The notes beneath the pieces were generated by a model that saw nothing but the letters and a program-made list of their open reading frames with translations, had not been told where the DNA came from and ran no database searches. DNA of 64,000 nucleotides. Origin: JAWSUT01 sp033549345. GTDB lineage: Bacteria > Bacillota > Dethiobacteria > Dethiobacterales > Dethiobacteraceae. Below are positions 51,321 through 59,956 of the stretch, one piece after another. Made by a program: the position numbers and the translations under genes. The DNA lies in contig JAWSUT010000009.1 in the NCBI GenBank assembly GCA_033549345.1, positions 1-64,000 of the forward strand. The letters are read 5' to 3'. Numbering within the stretch: position 1 is the stretch's first letter; every line of letters starts with the position of its first letter.

Positions 51321-51566
51321 AGACAGAAGCCCCCTTCTGAAGATGCGAGGAGAAATGAGCAGCACAGCTGCAATCAGGCTCGTCACTAGCACGATGGGTA
51401 AAAAAGGTTCCACTGCTTCGCCCGCACCAAGCGGATACCAGTTCAGTGCGGTATTAACGCCGGCATGTAAAAGAACAACCAAGGGGATACTACCCCCGGT
51501 GTCGATAAAGCACCAGGTAAAGATAACCGAAAGCGCCAGGCCGTTTATAAATCTATGCTCACCTAT
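51321..51566 (-). pseudogene. Remnant of a CPBP (CAAX protease and bacteriocin-processing) family membrane protein
   Basis: On the minus strand the frame reads FINGLALSVIFTWCFIDTGGS, then IPLVVLLHAGVNTALNWYP and a hydrophobic helix. This is the last conserved motif of CPBP intramembrane proteases (SxxFTWxxxxTGGSxxxxxLxHAxxNT). The motifs that should precede it (EExxxR and FxxxH) are absent. Upstream the frame runs into the rarD promoter region and downstream into the hut terminator. No start with RBS is visible. It is best read as a decayed 3' fragment. Confidence 0.65.
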
Positions 51567-51629
51567 TTCCTGCAAACAGGATATGTGAGATAATAAGAAA
51601 ATACGAATTGACACAGAGGAGCAGACGAT

Positions 51630-52574
51630 ATGAACAACAACAACCTGACAGAACATGATGCGGTGGGAATCTGGTATGGAGTACTGGCATATACCGCCTG
51701 GGGGATCTTGCCCCTTTACTGGAAACTGTTAAACGTAGTACCTGCGATGGAAATACTGGCTCACCGCATTGTGTGGTCCTTTGTTTTTGTCGGCGCCATT
51801 CTGATCCTGACCGGAGGGTGGCAAAAACTGCTTTTGGTTATACAGAACAAGAAAAATCTGTTATATCTATTCCTATGCGGTTTTCTGATCAGCTTAAACT
51901 GGTTTACATACATCTGGGCTGTGAATTCCAATCATGTTATTGAAGCCAGCATGGGTTACTATATTAATCCTTTGGTGGTCGTCCTGCTTGGCGTTGTCGT
52001 ACTAAAAGAAAAACTGACACGCTGGCAGGGGATAGCCATCCTGCTTGCCACAGCCGGCGTCTTAATTATTACGCTCCAGTACGGCCGGATACCCTGGGTG
52101 GCACTGATTCTCGCCGCGACGTTTGCTTTGTACGGACTCTCCAAAAAATTAATCAAAGTAGACTCCATTACCGGCCTGGCCCTGGAGACGATGGTCGTGA
52201 TGCCCCTTGCCCTGTACTTTATCATTACACGCCAAACGCAGGGGATCGGTTCCCTGGGCAGAATTCCTTTTCAGACAGCGCTTATCCTCTGCGGTTCAGG
52301 TATCGTTACTGCCACACCTCTGTTATGGTTTGCCATGGGAGCCCAAAAAGTAAAACTGACGATGATGGGTTTTCTGCAGTATATTGCCCCCACACTCAGT
52401 TTACTTTTAGGCATCTTTGTTTTTAAGGAGTACTTCTCCGCACTGCATTTCATCAGCTTCAGCTTTATCTGGGCGGGGCTTTTAATCTTTATTGTTGAAA
52501 ACGTAGGTATGGCAAGGCAGATCAAAGCAGAGAAAGCATTAATAAAACAACAGAGCCAGGAATCTGTTATTTAA
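51630..52574 (+). CDS. rarD: RarD protein, EamA/DMT superfamily transporter
   Basis: A 314-residue, ten-helix membrane protein. The RarD signature is YGVLAYTAWGILPLYWKLLNVVPAMEILAHRIVWSFVF; also NWFTYIWAVNSNHVIEASMGYYINPLVVVLLGVVVLKEKL and TATPLLWFAMGAQKVKLTMMGFLQYIAPTLSLLLG. It is named for chloramphenicol-sensitivity phenotypes, but its substrate is not established. ATG after GAGGAGCAGACGAT. It lies 18 nt before the MalY-type gene and may share its transcript. Confidence 0.92.
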   Translation: MNNNNLTEHDAVGIWYGVLAYTAWGILPLYWKLLNVVPAMEILAHRIVWSFVFVGAILILTGGWQKLLLVIQNKKNLLYLFLCGFLISLNWFTYIWAVNSNHVIEASMGYYINPLVVVLLGVVVLKEKLTRWQGIAILLATAGVLIITLQYGRIPWVALILAATFALYGLSKKLIKVDSITGLALETMVVMPLALYFIITRQTQGIGSLGRIPFQTALILCGSGIVTATPLLWFAMGAQKVKLTMMGFLQYIAPTLSLLLGIFVFKEYFSALHFISFSFIWAGLLIFIVENVGMARQIKAEKALIKQQSQESVI

Positions 52575-52592
52575 AACCCGGGAGGGAAATAG

Positions 52593-53774
52593 ATGGGTTA
52601 CGATCTAAACAAGTTTATCGATCGCAGCAATACAAACAGTGTGAAATGGGAATATATGCAGAACGTAGATCCGCAGGCCACCGCCGATACCATTCCCCTG
52701 TGGGTCGCCGATATGGATTTTCCCTGCGCAGAACCGATTATCAAAGCTCTGCATGAGAGGGTAGACCGCAAAATTTTCGGCTATAGCTCACACGATCATG
52801 AAGACTATTACAACGCAGTGCGTGGCTGGTTTCAGCGGCGTTTCGACTGGGATATTGACGCGGCAGATCTGGTTTTCAGCCCGGGTGTGGTACCGGCAGT
52901 CGGTTTTCTTCTCGACATTCTGACAGAACCCGGAGACGGCGTTCTGATACAGAGGCCCGTTTATCACCCGTTTACCAGACTGATAGAAACACGTAACCGT
53001 GTCCTAATCAATAACCCGCTAACCAACCGTAACGGTTACTATGAAATGGACTTTGCCGACCTGGAGAGAAAAGTAAAAGACCCCCGTACAAAATTAATGA
53101 TTCTCTGTAGTCCGCACAACCCGGTTGGCCGTGTCTGGAAAGAGGACGAACTGCGTACACTTGGCCGGATTTGCCTGGACAATGACGTCTTCATTATCTC
53201 CGACGAGATACATTGTGACCTGGTCAGAAGAGGCGTAAAACACACCCCGCTGGAAACCCTGTTTCCTGAGTACAGGGATAGAATCATTACAACGACAGCA
53301 CCGAGTAAAACCTTCAACCTGGCCGGAATGCAGGTGTCGAATATCATTATCCATGCCCCGAAAATAAGAGCTAAGTGGCAAGCCTATGTAAAGGACCAAC
53401 TGGGCATTATGTGGCCCAATACGTTGTCCATTGTGGCCGCACAGGCGGCTTACTGCCAGGGAGAAGGATGGCTGGAAAAAGTGCTGGATTACGTAGACGG
53501 GAACCTCGCTTTTCTGCAGGACTTTCTTGAAAAGCATGTCTCCAAGGCCCGCTGCTCTCCCATCGAAGGGACATATCTTGCCTGGGTTGATTTCACTGAT
53601 TACGGTTACAGCCAGGATGAGTTGATCAGACGGATGTACCGGGAAGCTAAAGTCCTGGTCCTGGACGGCACATTGTTCGGTGAAGAAGGAGAAGGCTTTA
53701 TCCGTATCAACACGGCCTGTCCCAGAGACATACTCAAAGAGGCTCTGGAACGTATCGCCAAGATCGTGAGGTGA
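52593..53774 (+). CDS. MalY/PatB family PLP-dependent C-S lyase (cystathionine beta-lyase type)
   Basis: A 393-residue fold-type I aminotransferase-like enzyme. The start region SVKWEYMQNVDPQATADTIPLWVADMDF is typical of MalY/PatB. The PLP lysine is Lys239 in TAPSKTFNLAGMQ; others are CSPHNPVGRVW, IISDEIHCDLV and the C-terminal RINTACPRDILKEALERI. It cleaves C-S bonds in cystathionine or cysteine, giving pyruvate, ammonia and a thiol; regulatory moonlighting is known for E. coli MalY. ATG after GGGAGGGAAATAG. It is followed after 4 nt by the DUF6544 gene. Confidence 0.9.
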   Translation: MGYDLNKFIDRSNTNSVKWEYMQNVDPQATADTIPLWVADMDFPCAEPIIKALHERVDRKIFGYSSHDHEDYYNAVRGWFQRRFDWDIDAADLVFSPGVVPAVGFLLDILTEPGDGVLIQRPVYHPFTRLIETRNRVLINNPLTNRNGYYEMDFADLERKVKDPRTKLMILCSPHNPVGRVWKEDELRTLGRICLDNDVFIISDEIHCDLVRRGVKHTPLETLFPEYRDRIITTTAPSKTFNLAGMQVSNIIIHAPKIRAKWQAYVKDQLGIMWPNTLSIVAAQAAYCQGEGWLEKVLDYVDGNLAFLQDFLEKHVSKARCSPIEGTYLAWVDFTDYGYSQDELIRRMYREAKVLVLDGTLFGEEGEGFIRINTACPRDILKEALERIAKIVR

Positions 53775-53778
53775 AAAT

Positions 53779-54630
53779 TTGACGGTACTTATGTGGATTA
53801 TACGTATCTTATTGGTTGCTGCCATTATCGTTGTGATTGCAGTCAGTGCCGGCAGGATGCTCTTTGACAGGCAGGTAAGAAATGAAGTGCAAACTCTGTT
53901 TCAGGGAATTCCGACTGAATCAAACATGATTACAGAAGAAGACCTGGTTGGATTGCCTGAGCCCGTGCAAAGATGGCTGCAGAGGTCACAGGTTGTTGGC
54001 AAAGAGAAAGCAACTGCCCTCAGGCTGAAACAAAAAGGCTTGTTTCGGATGGGTGAAGATAAACCCTGGATACCCTTTACAGCCCAGCAGTATTACAATA
54101 TAGAATCTCCGGGATTTATCTGGTATACCACAATGAAGATGGCCCCCTCGCTGTCGGTCAGGGGAAGAGACTTATATTACGACGGCCGCGGGAATATGTT
54201 AATCAAGGTTTTATCATTGATAAAAGTTGCCGATGCAAGCGGCCTCGAAATGGACCAGGGGACGTTAGTGCGTTTTTTAAATGAAATGATGTGGTTCCCC
54301 AGTGCCGCAATCAATGATTATGTCACATGGGAGCAGGTCAGTGAAAATTCCGCCAAAGCCATGATGGAGTACAAAGGCGTCAGCGCTTCTGCAATTTTTC
54401 ATTTTAATGATGACGGTGACCTGATTAACTTTGTTGCCGAACGATACATGGACAGTCCGGATGGTTTTAGATTGGAAACCTGGGCAACACCTATCGATGA
54501 ACACAGAGAAATGGATGGCAGAAGAATACCAACCAAAGGGGAGGCCATCTGGGAGCTCGATACGGGAGACTTTTCCTATATCCAGTTAGAAGTGACGGAA
54601 ATCGAATATAATAATCCAACTTTATATTAA
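53779..54630 (+). CDS. DUF6544 family membrane-anchored protein
   Basis: 283 residues. One N-terminal membrane helix (MWIIRILLVAAIIVVIAVSAGRML) is followed by a large soluble beta-rich domain with LPEPVQRWLQRSQVVGKEKATALRLKQKGLFRMGEDKPWIPFTAQQYYN, WYTTMKMAPSLSVRGRDLYYDGRGNMLIKVL and a tail ending QLEVTEIEYNN, the pattern of DUF6544 (formerly DUF6920). Function unknown. The start is TTG at 53779, 5 nt after GTGAGGTGA; an ATG at 53791 is an alternative. It is tightly linked to the MalY-type gene. Confidence 0.75.
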   Translation: MTVLMWIIRILLVAAIIVVIAVSAGRMLFDRQVRNEVQTLFQGIPTESNMITEEDLVGLPEPVQRWLQRSQVVGKEKATALRLKQKGLFRMGEDKPWIPFTAQQYYNIESPGFIWYTTMKMAPSLSVRGRDLYYDGRGNMLIKVLSLIKVADASGLEMDQGTLVRFLNEMMWFPSAAINDYVTWEQVSENSAKAMMEYKGVSASAIFHFNDDGDLINFVAERYMDSPDGFRLETWATPIDEHREMDGRRIPTKGEAIWELDTGDFSYIQLEVTEIEYNNPTLY

Positions 54631-54709
54631 CAGGCCAGACGGCACACCGGCACAAAAAGGAAAAGCCCCTGATATGGCATAGACCATTTTTAATTTCAGA
54701 GGTGGGGAA

Positions 54710-55216
54710 TTGAATAGTCGGTTCAAAAGAAATGGCATATTATTATTACTCGCAATGTCAATATTTCTCAATTACTATTATGCAGGAGTAATCAGAGAGT
54801 TTAAATACCGGGAAAATACTTTGCTGGAAATGGAAATGCAAAATATGCACTATACCTTACTTAACTTTGGAATCATGCTTGAAGACGATGACATAAGCCT
54901 CGAAGATGTTCGACTTTTCGAAGTTCAATTATTGGAAACAACAAACCGCCTGAGCTTTTTGGTTTCACGGAGTTATCAAGTTGAGGAACCGTTATATATG
55001 CATAAATTCAAGGATTTTATCTACTCCGATGTCAGAGCAGTGGTCTCCAGCGAGCGTCTTTCACAAGAAGATCGCAGAGAAAAGTTGAACAGATTTAAAG
55101 CGTTAGTCGAAGAGACAGCAACCGCTTTTGATGTCAAAAGCGGCAGCAAAAACGAAATCGAAGCAAGCTTTAGTGAGTTCAACAGTATTTTGAAAAAATA
55201 TAAGGTTATCAGATAG
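54710..55216 (+). CDS. Hypothetical membrane-anchored coiled-coil protein
   Basis: 168 residues, with a TTG start after AGGTGGGGAA. One N-terminal helix (GILLLLAMSIFLNYYYAGVI), then an acidic, helical extracytoplasmic domain (NTLLEMEMQNMHYTLLNFGIML, DVRLFEVQLLETTNRLSFLVSRSY, LSQEDRREKLNRFKALVEETATAF). Its overall shape resembles the sensor part of membrane signalling proteins, but no catalytic domain follows. It is not recognised and stands alone ahead of a terminator. Confidence 0.6.
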   Translation: MNSRFKRNGILLLLAMSIFLNYYYAGVIREFKYRENTLLEMEMQNMHYTLLNFGIMLEDDDISLEDVRLFEVQLLETTNRLSFLVSRSYQVEEPLYMHKFKDFIYSDVRAVVSSERLSQEDRREKLNRFKALVEETATAFDVKSGSKNEIEASFSEFNSILKKYKVIR

Positions 55217-55306
55217 AAGAGTCTCTATGCAGAGAAGGACCCGGATCCTTACCCTAACTGAGTGAATATGGCACATAGAAGAACCCATCTGAAAATAATC
55301 AGCATT

Positions 55307-55348
55307 TCGGCCTAGACCTAAATACTCCGGTTGGCCGATTTTTTTTGT
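55307..55348 (+). terminator. Rho-independent terminator
   Basis: The arms TCGGCCTAGACC and GGTTGGCCGA form an imperfect stem followed by a run of T (TTTTTTTTG). Confidence 0.75.
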
Positions 55349-55414
55349 CTCCGTTTAGCTTAGAATAGAACCAGAGAAGGAAACGTGACATGTATTTAAA
55401 AGGGAGGTTGTCTT

Positions 55415-56323
55415 ATGAATACAGACATTGTGGAAGTCAGTAATCTGACCAAAGCGTATGGCAGTATGACTGCAGTTAACGGTATCAGCTTCAGCGTACA
55501 GAAAGGAGAAATCTTTGGGTTATTGGGGCCAAACGGTGCGGGCAAGACCACAACGCTGGAGTGCCTGGAAGGTCTGAGACAGCCGGACGGCGGAAAATTG
55601 CGCATACTGGGGAGCGACCCGCTGAAAAATCCCAAAGACCTGCGCAGCCTGATTGGTGTGCAGCTGCAGAGTTCAGCGCTGCCCGGTACCATGCGGGTGG
55701 GTGAAGCGATGAATATATTCTGTGCCTATCATCAGGTTGCCCCGCGCTATGATCTGCTGGAACGGATGGGGCTGTCCGGGAAAATGAAAGCCCAGTACCA
55801 GACACTTTCCACCGGGCAAAAAAGACGTCTTGCGTTAGCCCTGGCTGTGGCGCATCAGCCTCCTGTAGTTATCCTTGATGAGCCGACCGCAGGCCTTGAT
55901 GTGGCTACACGGGCCGAACTGCACCGCCTGATGGCTGAACTAAGGGAGGAAGGTACAACACTGATTCTCTCCACACACGACATGGCAGAAGCAGAAGAGA
56001 TGGCCGACAGGGTTGCCATCCTGCTGCAGGGAGAAATTGTTGCCGGCGGGTCTCCCCGACAGCTTACGGCAGCAGGGGAAGGTCTGACCAAAATTTCTGT
56101 TTACGCCACAGACACAGATTTTTCAACACTGAATGAACCGGAAGCAGTAAGATATACGACACGGGAAAATTACCACACGTACTACACCACAGAGACGGGA
56201 AGAGTGGTTTCCTCCATTATCAGTCATATCGAACATACCGGCGGCAAGCTGATTGACCTGAGAGTGGAGCGCCCCTCTCTGGAAGAACGTTTTCTTGAAC
56301 TGACAAACCGGGAGGTATCATAG
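55415..56323 (+). CDS. ABC transporter ATP-binding protein (drug/antibiotic export type)
   Basis: A 302-residue ABC ATPase. Walker A GPNGAGKT (38-45), signature LSTGQKRRLALALAVAHQ, Walker B VVILDEPTAGLD and the switch STHDMAEAEEMADR are all present. A C-terminal extension of about 80 residues (ISVYATDTDFSTLNEPEAVRY to SLEERFLELTNRE) is typical of CcmA/DrrA-like exporters. It pairs with the ABC-2 permease encoded 1 nt downstream and with a two-component system in the same strand order, suggesting stress-induced export. ATG after GGGAGGTTGTCTT. Confidence 0.93.
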   Translation: MNTDIVEVSNLTKAYGSMTAVNGISFSVQKGEIFGLLGPNGAGKTTTLECLEGLRQPDGGKLRILGSDPLKNPKDLRSLIGVQLQSSALPGTMRVGEAMNIFCAYHQVAPRYDLLERMGLSGKMKAQYQTLSTGQKRRLALALAVAHQPPVVILDEPTAGLDVATRAELHRLMAELREEGTTLILSTHDMAEAEEMADRVAILLQGEIVAGGSPRQLTAAGEGLTKISVYATDTDFSTLNEPEAVRYTTRENYHTYYTTETGRVVSSIISHIEHTGGKLIDLRVERPSLEERFLELTNREVS

Positions 56324-56324
56324 C

Positions 56325-57137
56325 ATGACTGCATTTGTCCACAGCATTTCCTTTGAGCTGCAAAACGGCCTGCGCAATAAATCTCTGCTGCTGATGAATT
56401 ATCTTTTTCCTCTTGGGTTTTATTTCATGGTCGGGTCGGTTATGGCCAGTATTAATCCATTCTTTACTGAAATCATGGTCCCCGCCATGGTCATCTTTAC
56501 TGTTCTTTCCGGAACGGTTATCTCGCTGCCTAACCCGCTTGTGGAAGCGAGAGAGGCGGGTATACTGCGCAGCTACAGAATTAACGGCGTACCGTCTCTG
56601 TCGGTACTGGCGATTCCGTCACTGACGGCCGGCGTCCACCTCTTTCTGGTCAGTATCATCATTACCGTTACCGCGCCAGTTCTTTTTGACGCACCGCAGC
56701 CGGTGAATCTCTCCGCGTTTGCTCTTTGTTATCTGGTGACCCTGTTTGCCTGCAGCGGCCTTGGCCAGCTCATTGGCGTTATTTCCGCCAACACCCAGGT
56801 CTCGGTTCTCTGGTCACAGCTGGTGTATCTGCCGTCAATGCTAATCGGCGGCTTAATGATTCCTGCCGATGTTTTACCCGCAGGGCTGCAAAAAGTCAGC
56901 CAACTGCTGCCGACAACACATGCCATGCAGGCGTTTAACTCTTTGGCTATGGGGTCTGAAACGGCCGTTTCCCCCTGGTGGGCACTTCTGGTACTGTTTG
57001 TCGGAGGGATAGTAGCCTATGCCCTCGCCGGTCTGCTGTTTTCCTGGGACAACAAAAACCCCGGCCGCGGGCGGTATCCCCTGTTGGCGGTTCTCGCTCT
57101 GCTGCCCTATGTTTTTGCCGCTGTCCTGCTTCCCTGA
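56325..57137 (+). CDS. ABC-2 type transporter permease
   Basis: A 270-residue membrane protein with six hydrophobic segments. The ABC-2 layout is clear: an N-terminal helix after KSLLLMNYLFPLGFYFMVGSV, a cytoplasmic loop with NPLVEAREAGILRSYRINGVPSLSVL, the SGLGQLIGVISANTQVSVLWSQLVYLPSMLIGGLMIP segment, and LPTTHAMQAFNSLAMG before the last helices. It forms the membrane pore of the exporter with the preceding ATPase; substrate unknown. Confidence 0.9.
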   Translation: MTAFVHSISFELQNGLRNKSLLLMNYLFPLGFYFMVGSVMASINPFFTEIMVPAMVIFTVLSGTVISLPNPLVEAREAGILRSYRINGVPSLSVLAIPSLTAGVHLFLVSIIITVTAPVLFDAPQPVNLSAFALCYLVTLFACSGLGQLIGVISANTQVSVLWSQLVYLPSMLIGGLMIPADVLPAGLQKVSQLLPTTHAMQAFNSLAMGSETAVSPWWALLVLFVGGIVAYALAGLLFSWDNKNPGRGRYPLLAVLALLPYVFAAVLLP

Positions 57138-57221
57138 TACCGATTATTTCCTGGAACTGGCTGTTATGGTATACTTTAAGCGGGAAAGTTCAAATCCGAG
57201 CGACTCAGGCAGGTGAACGAG

Positions 57222-57893
57222 ATGTCACAGGAGAACATCAGATTATTGATTGTCGACGACCATCCCCTGTTCCGGCAGGGGGGGCGTCTGTTCCTGCGCG
57301 AAGCGCCCGGCATTCATCTCGCCGGAGAAGCAGGTAAAGGGGAAGAGGCATTGCTTTTTTTGGAAAAAGAACCGGTGGATGTGGTATTAATGGACCTGCA
57401 GATGCCGGGTATGGATGGAATTGAAGCGACCGGACGGATTCTTGCCCAGTGGCCGGACGTCAAAGTACTGATTCTCACTTCCTTTGGCAGTTGGCAAAAA
57501 GCTTGTTTATCACTGAAAACAGGTGCATGTGGCTATGTGCTCAAAGATGCGCAGCCGGAAGAGCTGGTGGCAGCCATCCTGGCTGTGGCTGCAGGAGGCA
57601 GCTACCTGAGCGCTCCTGTGGCACATGCAATGATCAATCACCTAAACAGTACCGGAGAAACGGAAATACAGCACTCCTCCGAGCATCTTACTGAACGGGA
57701 AAAGGAAGTACTGGTTTTGGTTGCCCGGGGCTTTGGAAACAGAGAAATCGCGCAGCAGATTTATGTCAGTGAAAAAACTGTTAAAACCCATGTAGCCAAT
57801 ATCCTACAGAAGCTGGGAGTCAGAAGCCGTACCCAGGCTGCACTATATGCCATGCGTACAGGGCTGATAAAGGAGGAAGACTGTGGAGCATAA
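57222..57893 (+). CDS. Response regulator, NarL/LuxR family
   Basis: A 223-residue regulator. The receiver domain has IRLLIVDDHPLFRQGG (acidic pocket) and phosphoacceptor Asp58 in VVLMDLQMPGMDG, plus LILTS and VLKDA (Lys switch). The C-terminal LuxR helix-turn-helix is LTEREKEVLVLVARGFGNREIAQQIYVSEKTVKTHVANILQKL. ATG 57222 is preferred over GTG 57213, which lies in the RBS. It overlaps the histidine kinase gene by 11 nt. Likely targets include the adjacent ABC exporter. Confidence 0.93.
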   Translation: MSQENIRLLIVDDHPLFRQGGRLFLREAPGIHLAGEAGKGEEALLFLEKEPVDVVLMDLQMPGMDGIEATGRILAQWPDVKVLILTSFGSWQKACLSLKTGACGYVLKDAQPEELVAAILAVAAGGSYLSAPVAHAMINHLNSTGETEIQHSSEHLTEREKEVLVLVARGFGNREIAQQIYVSEKTVKTHVANILQKLGVRSRTQAALYAMRTGLIKEEDCGA

Positions 57894-59037
57894 TGAAGCC
57901 GTCAATGAGGAAACATTTCCGGAAGACAGCAGGAAAAAATCGTTCATGACCAGTGCCTTGGCCGGAGGTGCGTTTGGCCTGGTCATTGGCATTGTGTTTC
58001 TGTTGATGGGTATCGTTGATTTGCCCCCGGTTCCGTTTGTTGCCGGTCTGATACTTCTGACATCCGGCGTGTCCGGTATTTCCGGGCTGGGAGGAGCCAT
58101 CCTGGATGACGGACTCAAAACCCGTGGCTTGGAAAGTGCCGGGTTAAGATCCCTGGTTATTTTTATTGTTATCACAGCCGTAACTTTCGGCACCGCATTC
58201 CTGTTCATTCGTCACTTCCGGTGGGGACAAATTTCTCCCACCTTACAGCAATATGCAGTCCCGGGGATGTTCCTGGGACTTGTATTTGGGATACTGGTGG
58301 CATTTATCAATTACCGTATTTGGAAAATACAGCAGAAGCTTCATCTTTTGAAGGTTGAAAACCGGTATTTATCGGAACTGGCAGAAAAAGACCAGCTCCT
58401 TCAGGAGGCAGCACGCAATATTTTGGTCGCTGAGGAACGTAACAGTATGGCCCGGGAGCTGCACGATTCCATTTCCCAGGGAATGCACGGCATTGTATTC
58501 TCACTTCACTCCCTGCGACGCCAACTGGGGAACGATAGCGATGCCGAAGAAATACTCAGTCATTTGGAAGAGACGACACAAGCCACCCTGCAGGAACTCA
58601 GGCGGCTGATTATGGAACTGACACCGTCGCCTCTGGAGGACAATAGTCTGGAGGAAGCCCTCAGGCTGCACTGTGACCTGTTTTCACGCCGCCAGCAAAT
58701 CGATACCGACATCCAGCTGCAATATAAAGGAAAACTGACACCGGAGCAGGAAGTGGCNNNNNNNNNNGCTATCTACCGAATCGTTCAGGAAGCAATGGCC
58801 AATATTTTGCAGCACGCAAATGCTGAGCTCGTGACGTTATCCCTGGTTGATGAACAAAATGAGACACGCCTTCGTATCCAGGACGACGGTCAGGGATTTA
58901 ACCCATCGGAAAGTAAGCGAGGCAATGGTCTGGTGAATATGGCAACCCGCGCCACGCAAAACAACGCGAGCTTACGGATCGAGTCCCAACCGGGTGGCGG
59001 TACAGTAATAGATGTGCGTTTTAGCAGGTTTGAATAA
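57883..59037 (+). CDS. Sensor histidine kinase, HisKA_3 type (contains an assembly gap)
   Basis: About 384 residues. Four hydrophobic segments (about 25-45, 50-75, 90-110, 125-145) form the membrane sensor with short loops, as in LiaS/DesK-like intramembrane sensors. A helical linker precedes the phosphorylated histidine, His194 in ARELHDSISQGMHGIVFSL. The HATPase_c domain has IVQEAMANILQHANAE (N box), IQDDGQGFNP (G1) and RGNGLVNMATRA (G2). Ten Ns at 58758-58767 interrupt the strand before the N box; the frame holds if the gap is ten bases or a size differing by a multiple of three. The start is GTG after GGAGGAAGACT, overlapping the regulator gene. Confidence 0.9.
   Translation: MEHNEAVNEETFPEDSRKKSFMTSALAGGAFGLVIGIVFLLMGIVDLPPVPFVAGLILLTSGVSGISGLGGAILDDGLKTRGLESAGLRSLVIFIVITAVTFGTAFLFIRHFRWGQISPTLQQYAVPGMFLGLVFGILVAFINYRIWKIQQKLHLLKVENRYLSELAEKDQLLQEAARNILVAEERNSMARELHDSISQGMHGIVFSLHSLRRQLGNDSDAEEILSHLEETTQATLQELRRLIMELTPSPLEDNSLEEALRLHCDLFSRRQQIDTDIQLQYKGKLTPEQEVXXXXAIYRIVQEAMANILQHANAELVTLSLVDEQNETRLRIQDDGQGFNPSESKRGNGLVNMATRATQNNASLRIESQPGGGTVIDVRFSRFE
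58758..58767. other. Assembly gap (10 Ns)
   Basis: Ten consecutive Ns inside the histidine kinase gene mark a scaffold join of unknown true length. In HisKA_3 kinases the flanks (QEVA before, AIYRIVQEA after) are usually separated by at most one or two residues, so the real gap is probably only 1 or 4 bases. Confidence 0.95.
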
Positions 59038-59072
59038 CATTGTTTTTCAATTTCCACTAAGGAGGTCTTTTT

Positions 59073-59513
59073 ATGGATCATGTCGTTTATCTTGATGCAA
59101 AAGCAGGAGAACTGGAGAATTTGTTGAGTGGAGCGAAGTCCATGATCATACGGGGTGCGGCAGGCCGCAAGATGCCTTATGGCAGAGTAGAGGTCGGAGA
59201 TCATTTATATTTCATCAATAATAATGCAGAGGGAACAATCAGGGCAAAGGCATCAGTGAACACCGTACTGAACTCTGATAAAATGGATCAGGAACAGTCA
59301 GTCGCTTTCGTCAGGGAGAACCAGGATAAACTGAAGTTAACCGATAAACAGTTTCAACGATGGGCCGGAAAACGATATCTTGTGCTAATTGAAGTTGAAA
59401 ATGTAATAGAACTAAAGCCCTTTGAAATCGACCGCAGCAATTACGGCAATATGGATGACTGGTTGCCTGTTAAGGATATCAACAAGGTTAATATCAGTTT
59501 TACCGGAGGTTAA
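59073..59513 (+). CDS. ASCH/PUA-like domain protein
   Basis: 146 residues: a compact domain with KAGELENLLSGAKSMIIRGAAGRKMPYGRVEVGDHLYFINNN at the front, a helical insert (MDQEQSVAFVRENQDKLKLTDKQFQRWAGK) and the strand YLVLIEVENVIELKPFEIDRS. The fold pattern (GxxVxxGDxLYF, then VxxVxxL.PFxID) is that of ASCH/PUA-like domains, which bind RNA or modified nucleotides; I assign no specific role. ATG after TAAGGAGGTCTTTTT. Small ORFs follow. Confidence 0.65.
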   Translation: MDHVVYLDAKAGELENLLSGAKSMIIRGAAGRKMPYGRVEVGDHLYFINNNAEGTIRAKASVNTVLNSDKMDQEQSVAFVRENQDKLKLTDKQFQRWAGKRYLVLIEVENVIELKPFEIDRSNYGNMDDWLPVKDINKVNISFTGG

Positions 59514-59524
59514 GAAAATGAATC

Positions 59525-59623
59525 ATGAACTCTAGCGATTACATTCGCAAAGACCCGTTCTTTTATCGGATTAATTCCGGAAACATTGATTACGAATATA
59601 TTCAGGAGTTATTTAACAGTTAG
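59525..59623 (+). CDS. Possible 32-aa small ORF
   Basis: ATG 59525 opens a 32-codon frame (MNSSDYIRKDPFFYRINSGN, then IDYEYIQELFNS). The Shine-Dalgarno GGAGG (about 59506) is better spaced for an ATG at 59518 whose frame stops after five codons. So this may be a decayed gene, or a coupled small protein reached by reinitiation. The composition (aromatic, acidic) is protein-like, but no family is recognised. Confidence 0.35.
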   Translation: MNSSDYIRKDPFFYRINSGNIDYEYIQELFNS

Positions 59624-59640
59624 CAGAAGGGGAGCCTGCA

Positions 59641-59838
59641 TTATGACTCAACCAGAGCCTGAACCCGGCCAACCTGGCCGTCCGTCAAACGGACTTTGAT
59701 GCCATGCGGATGGCGGGCTGATTTGGTTAAAATATCTTTGACCACACCCCGGGTGAGTTTGCCCGTTTTCTGATCCTGTTTTAACACGATATCAACGGTA
59801 ATACCTGGAGTAATATCCGAGCGCTGAGGTAATTGCAT
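59641..59838 (-). CDS. ywbE: YwbE family protein (DUF2196)
   Basis: A 65-residue protein matching YwbE along its length: RSDITPGITVDIVLKQDQKTGKLTRGVVKDILTKSARHPHGIKVRLTDGQVGRVQALV. It is a small beta-barrel, KOW/SH3-like in pattern. Family function is not established. ATG after AAAAGGAGATACAT. Transcribed alone, against its neighbours. Confidence 0.88.
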   Translation of the reverse strand: MQLPQRSDITPGITVDIVLKQDQKTGKLTRGVVKDILTKSARHPHGIKVRLTDGQVGRVQALVES

Positions 59839-59956
59839 ATGTATCTCCTTTTGGAATTTGTCTTTCTGATATTATAACAAAGAAGTTAAAGATGCAACTA
59901 AAGATAACCAGCCTGTAATGTTATGGTGATCCAAGCGACCTAAGGAGTGTGATTCT

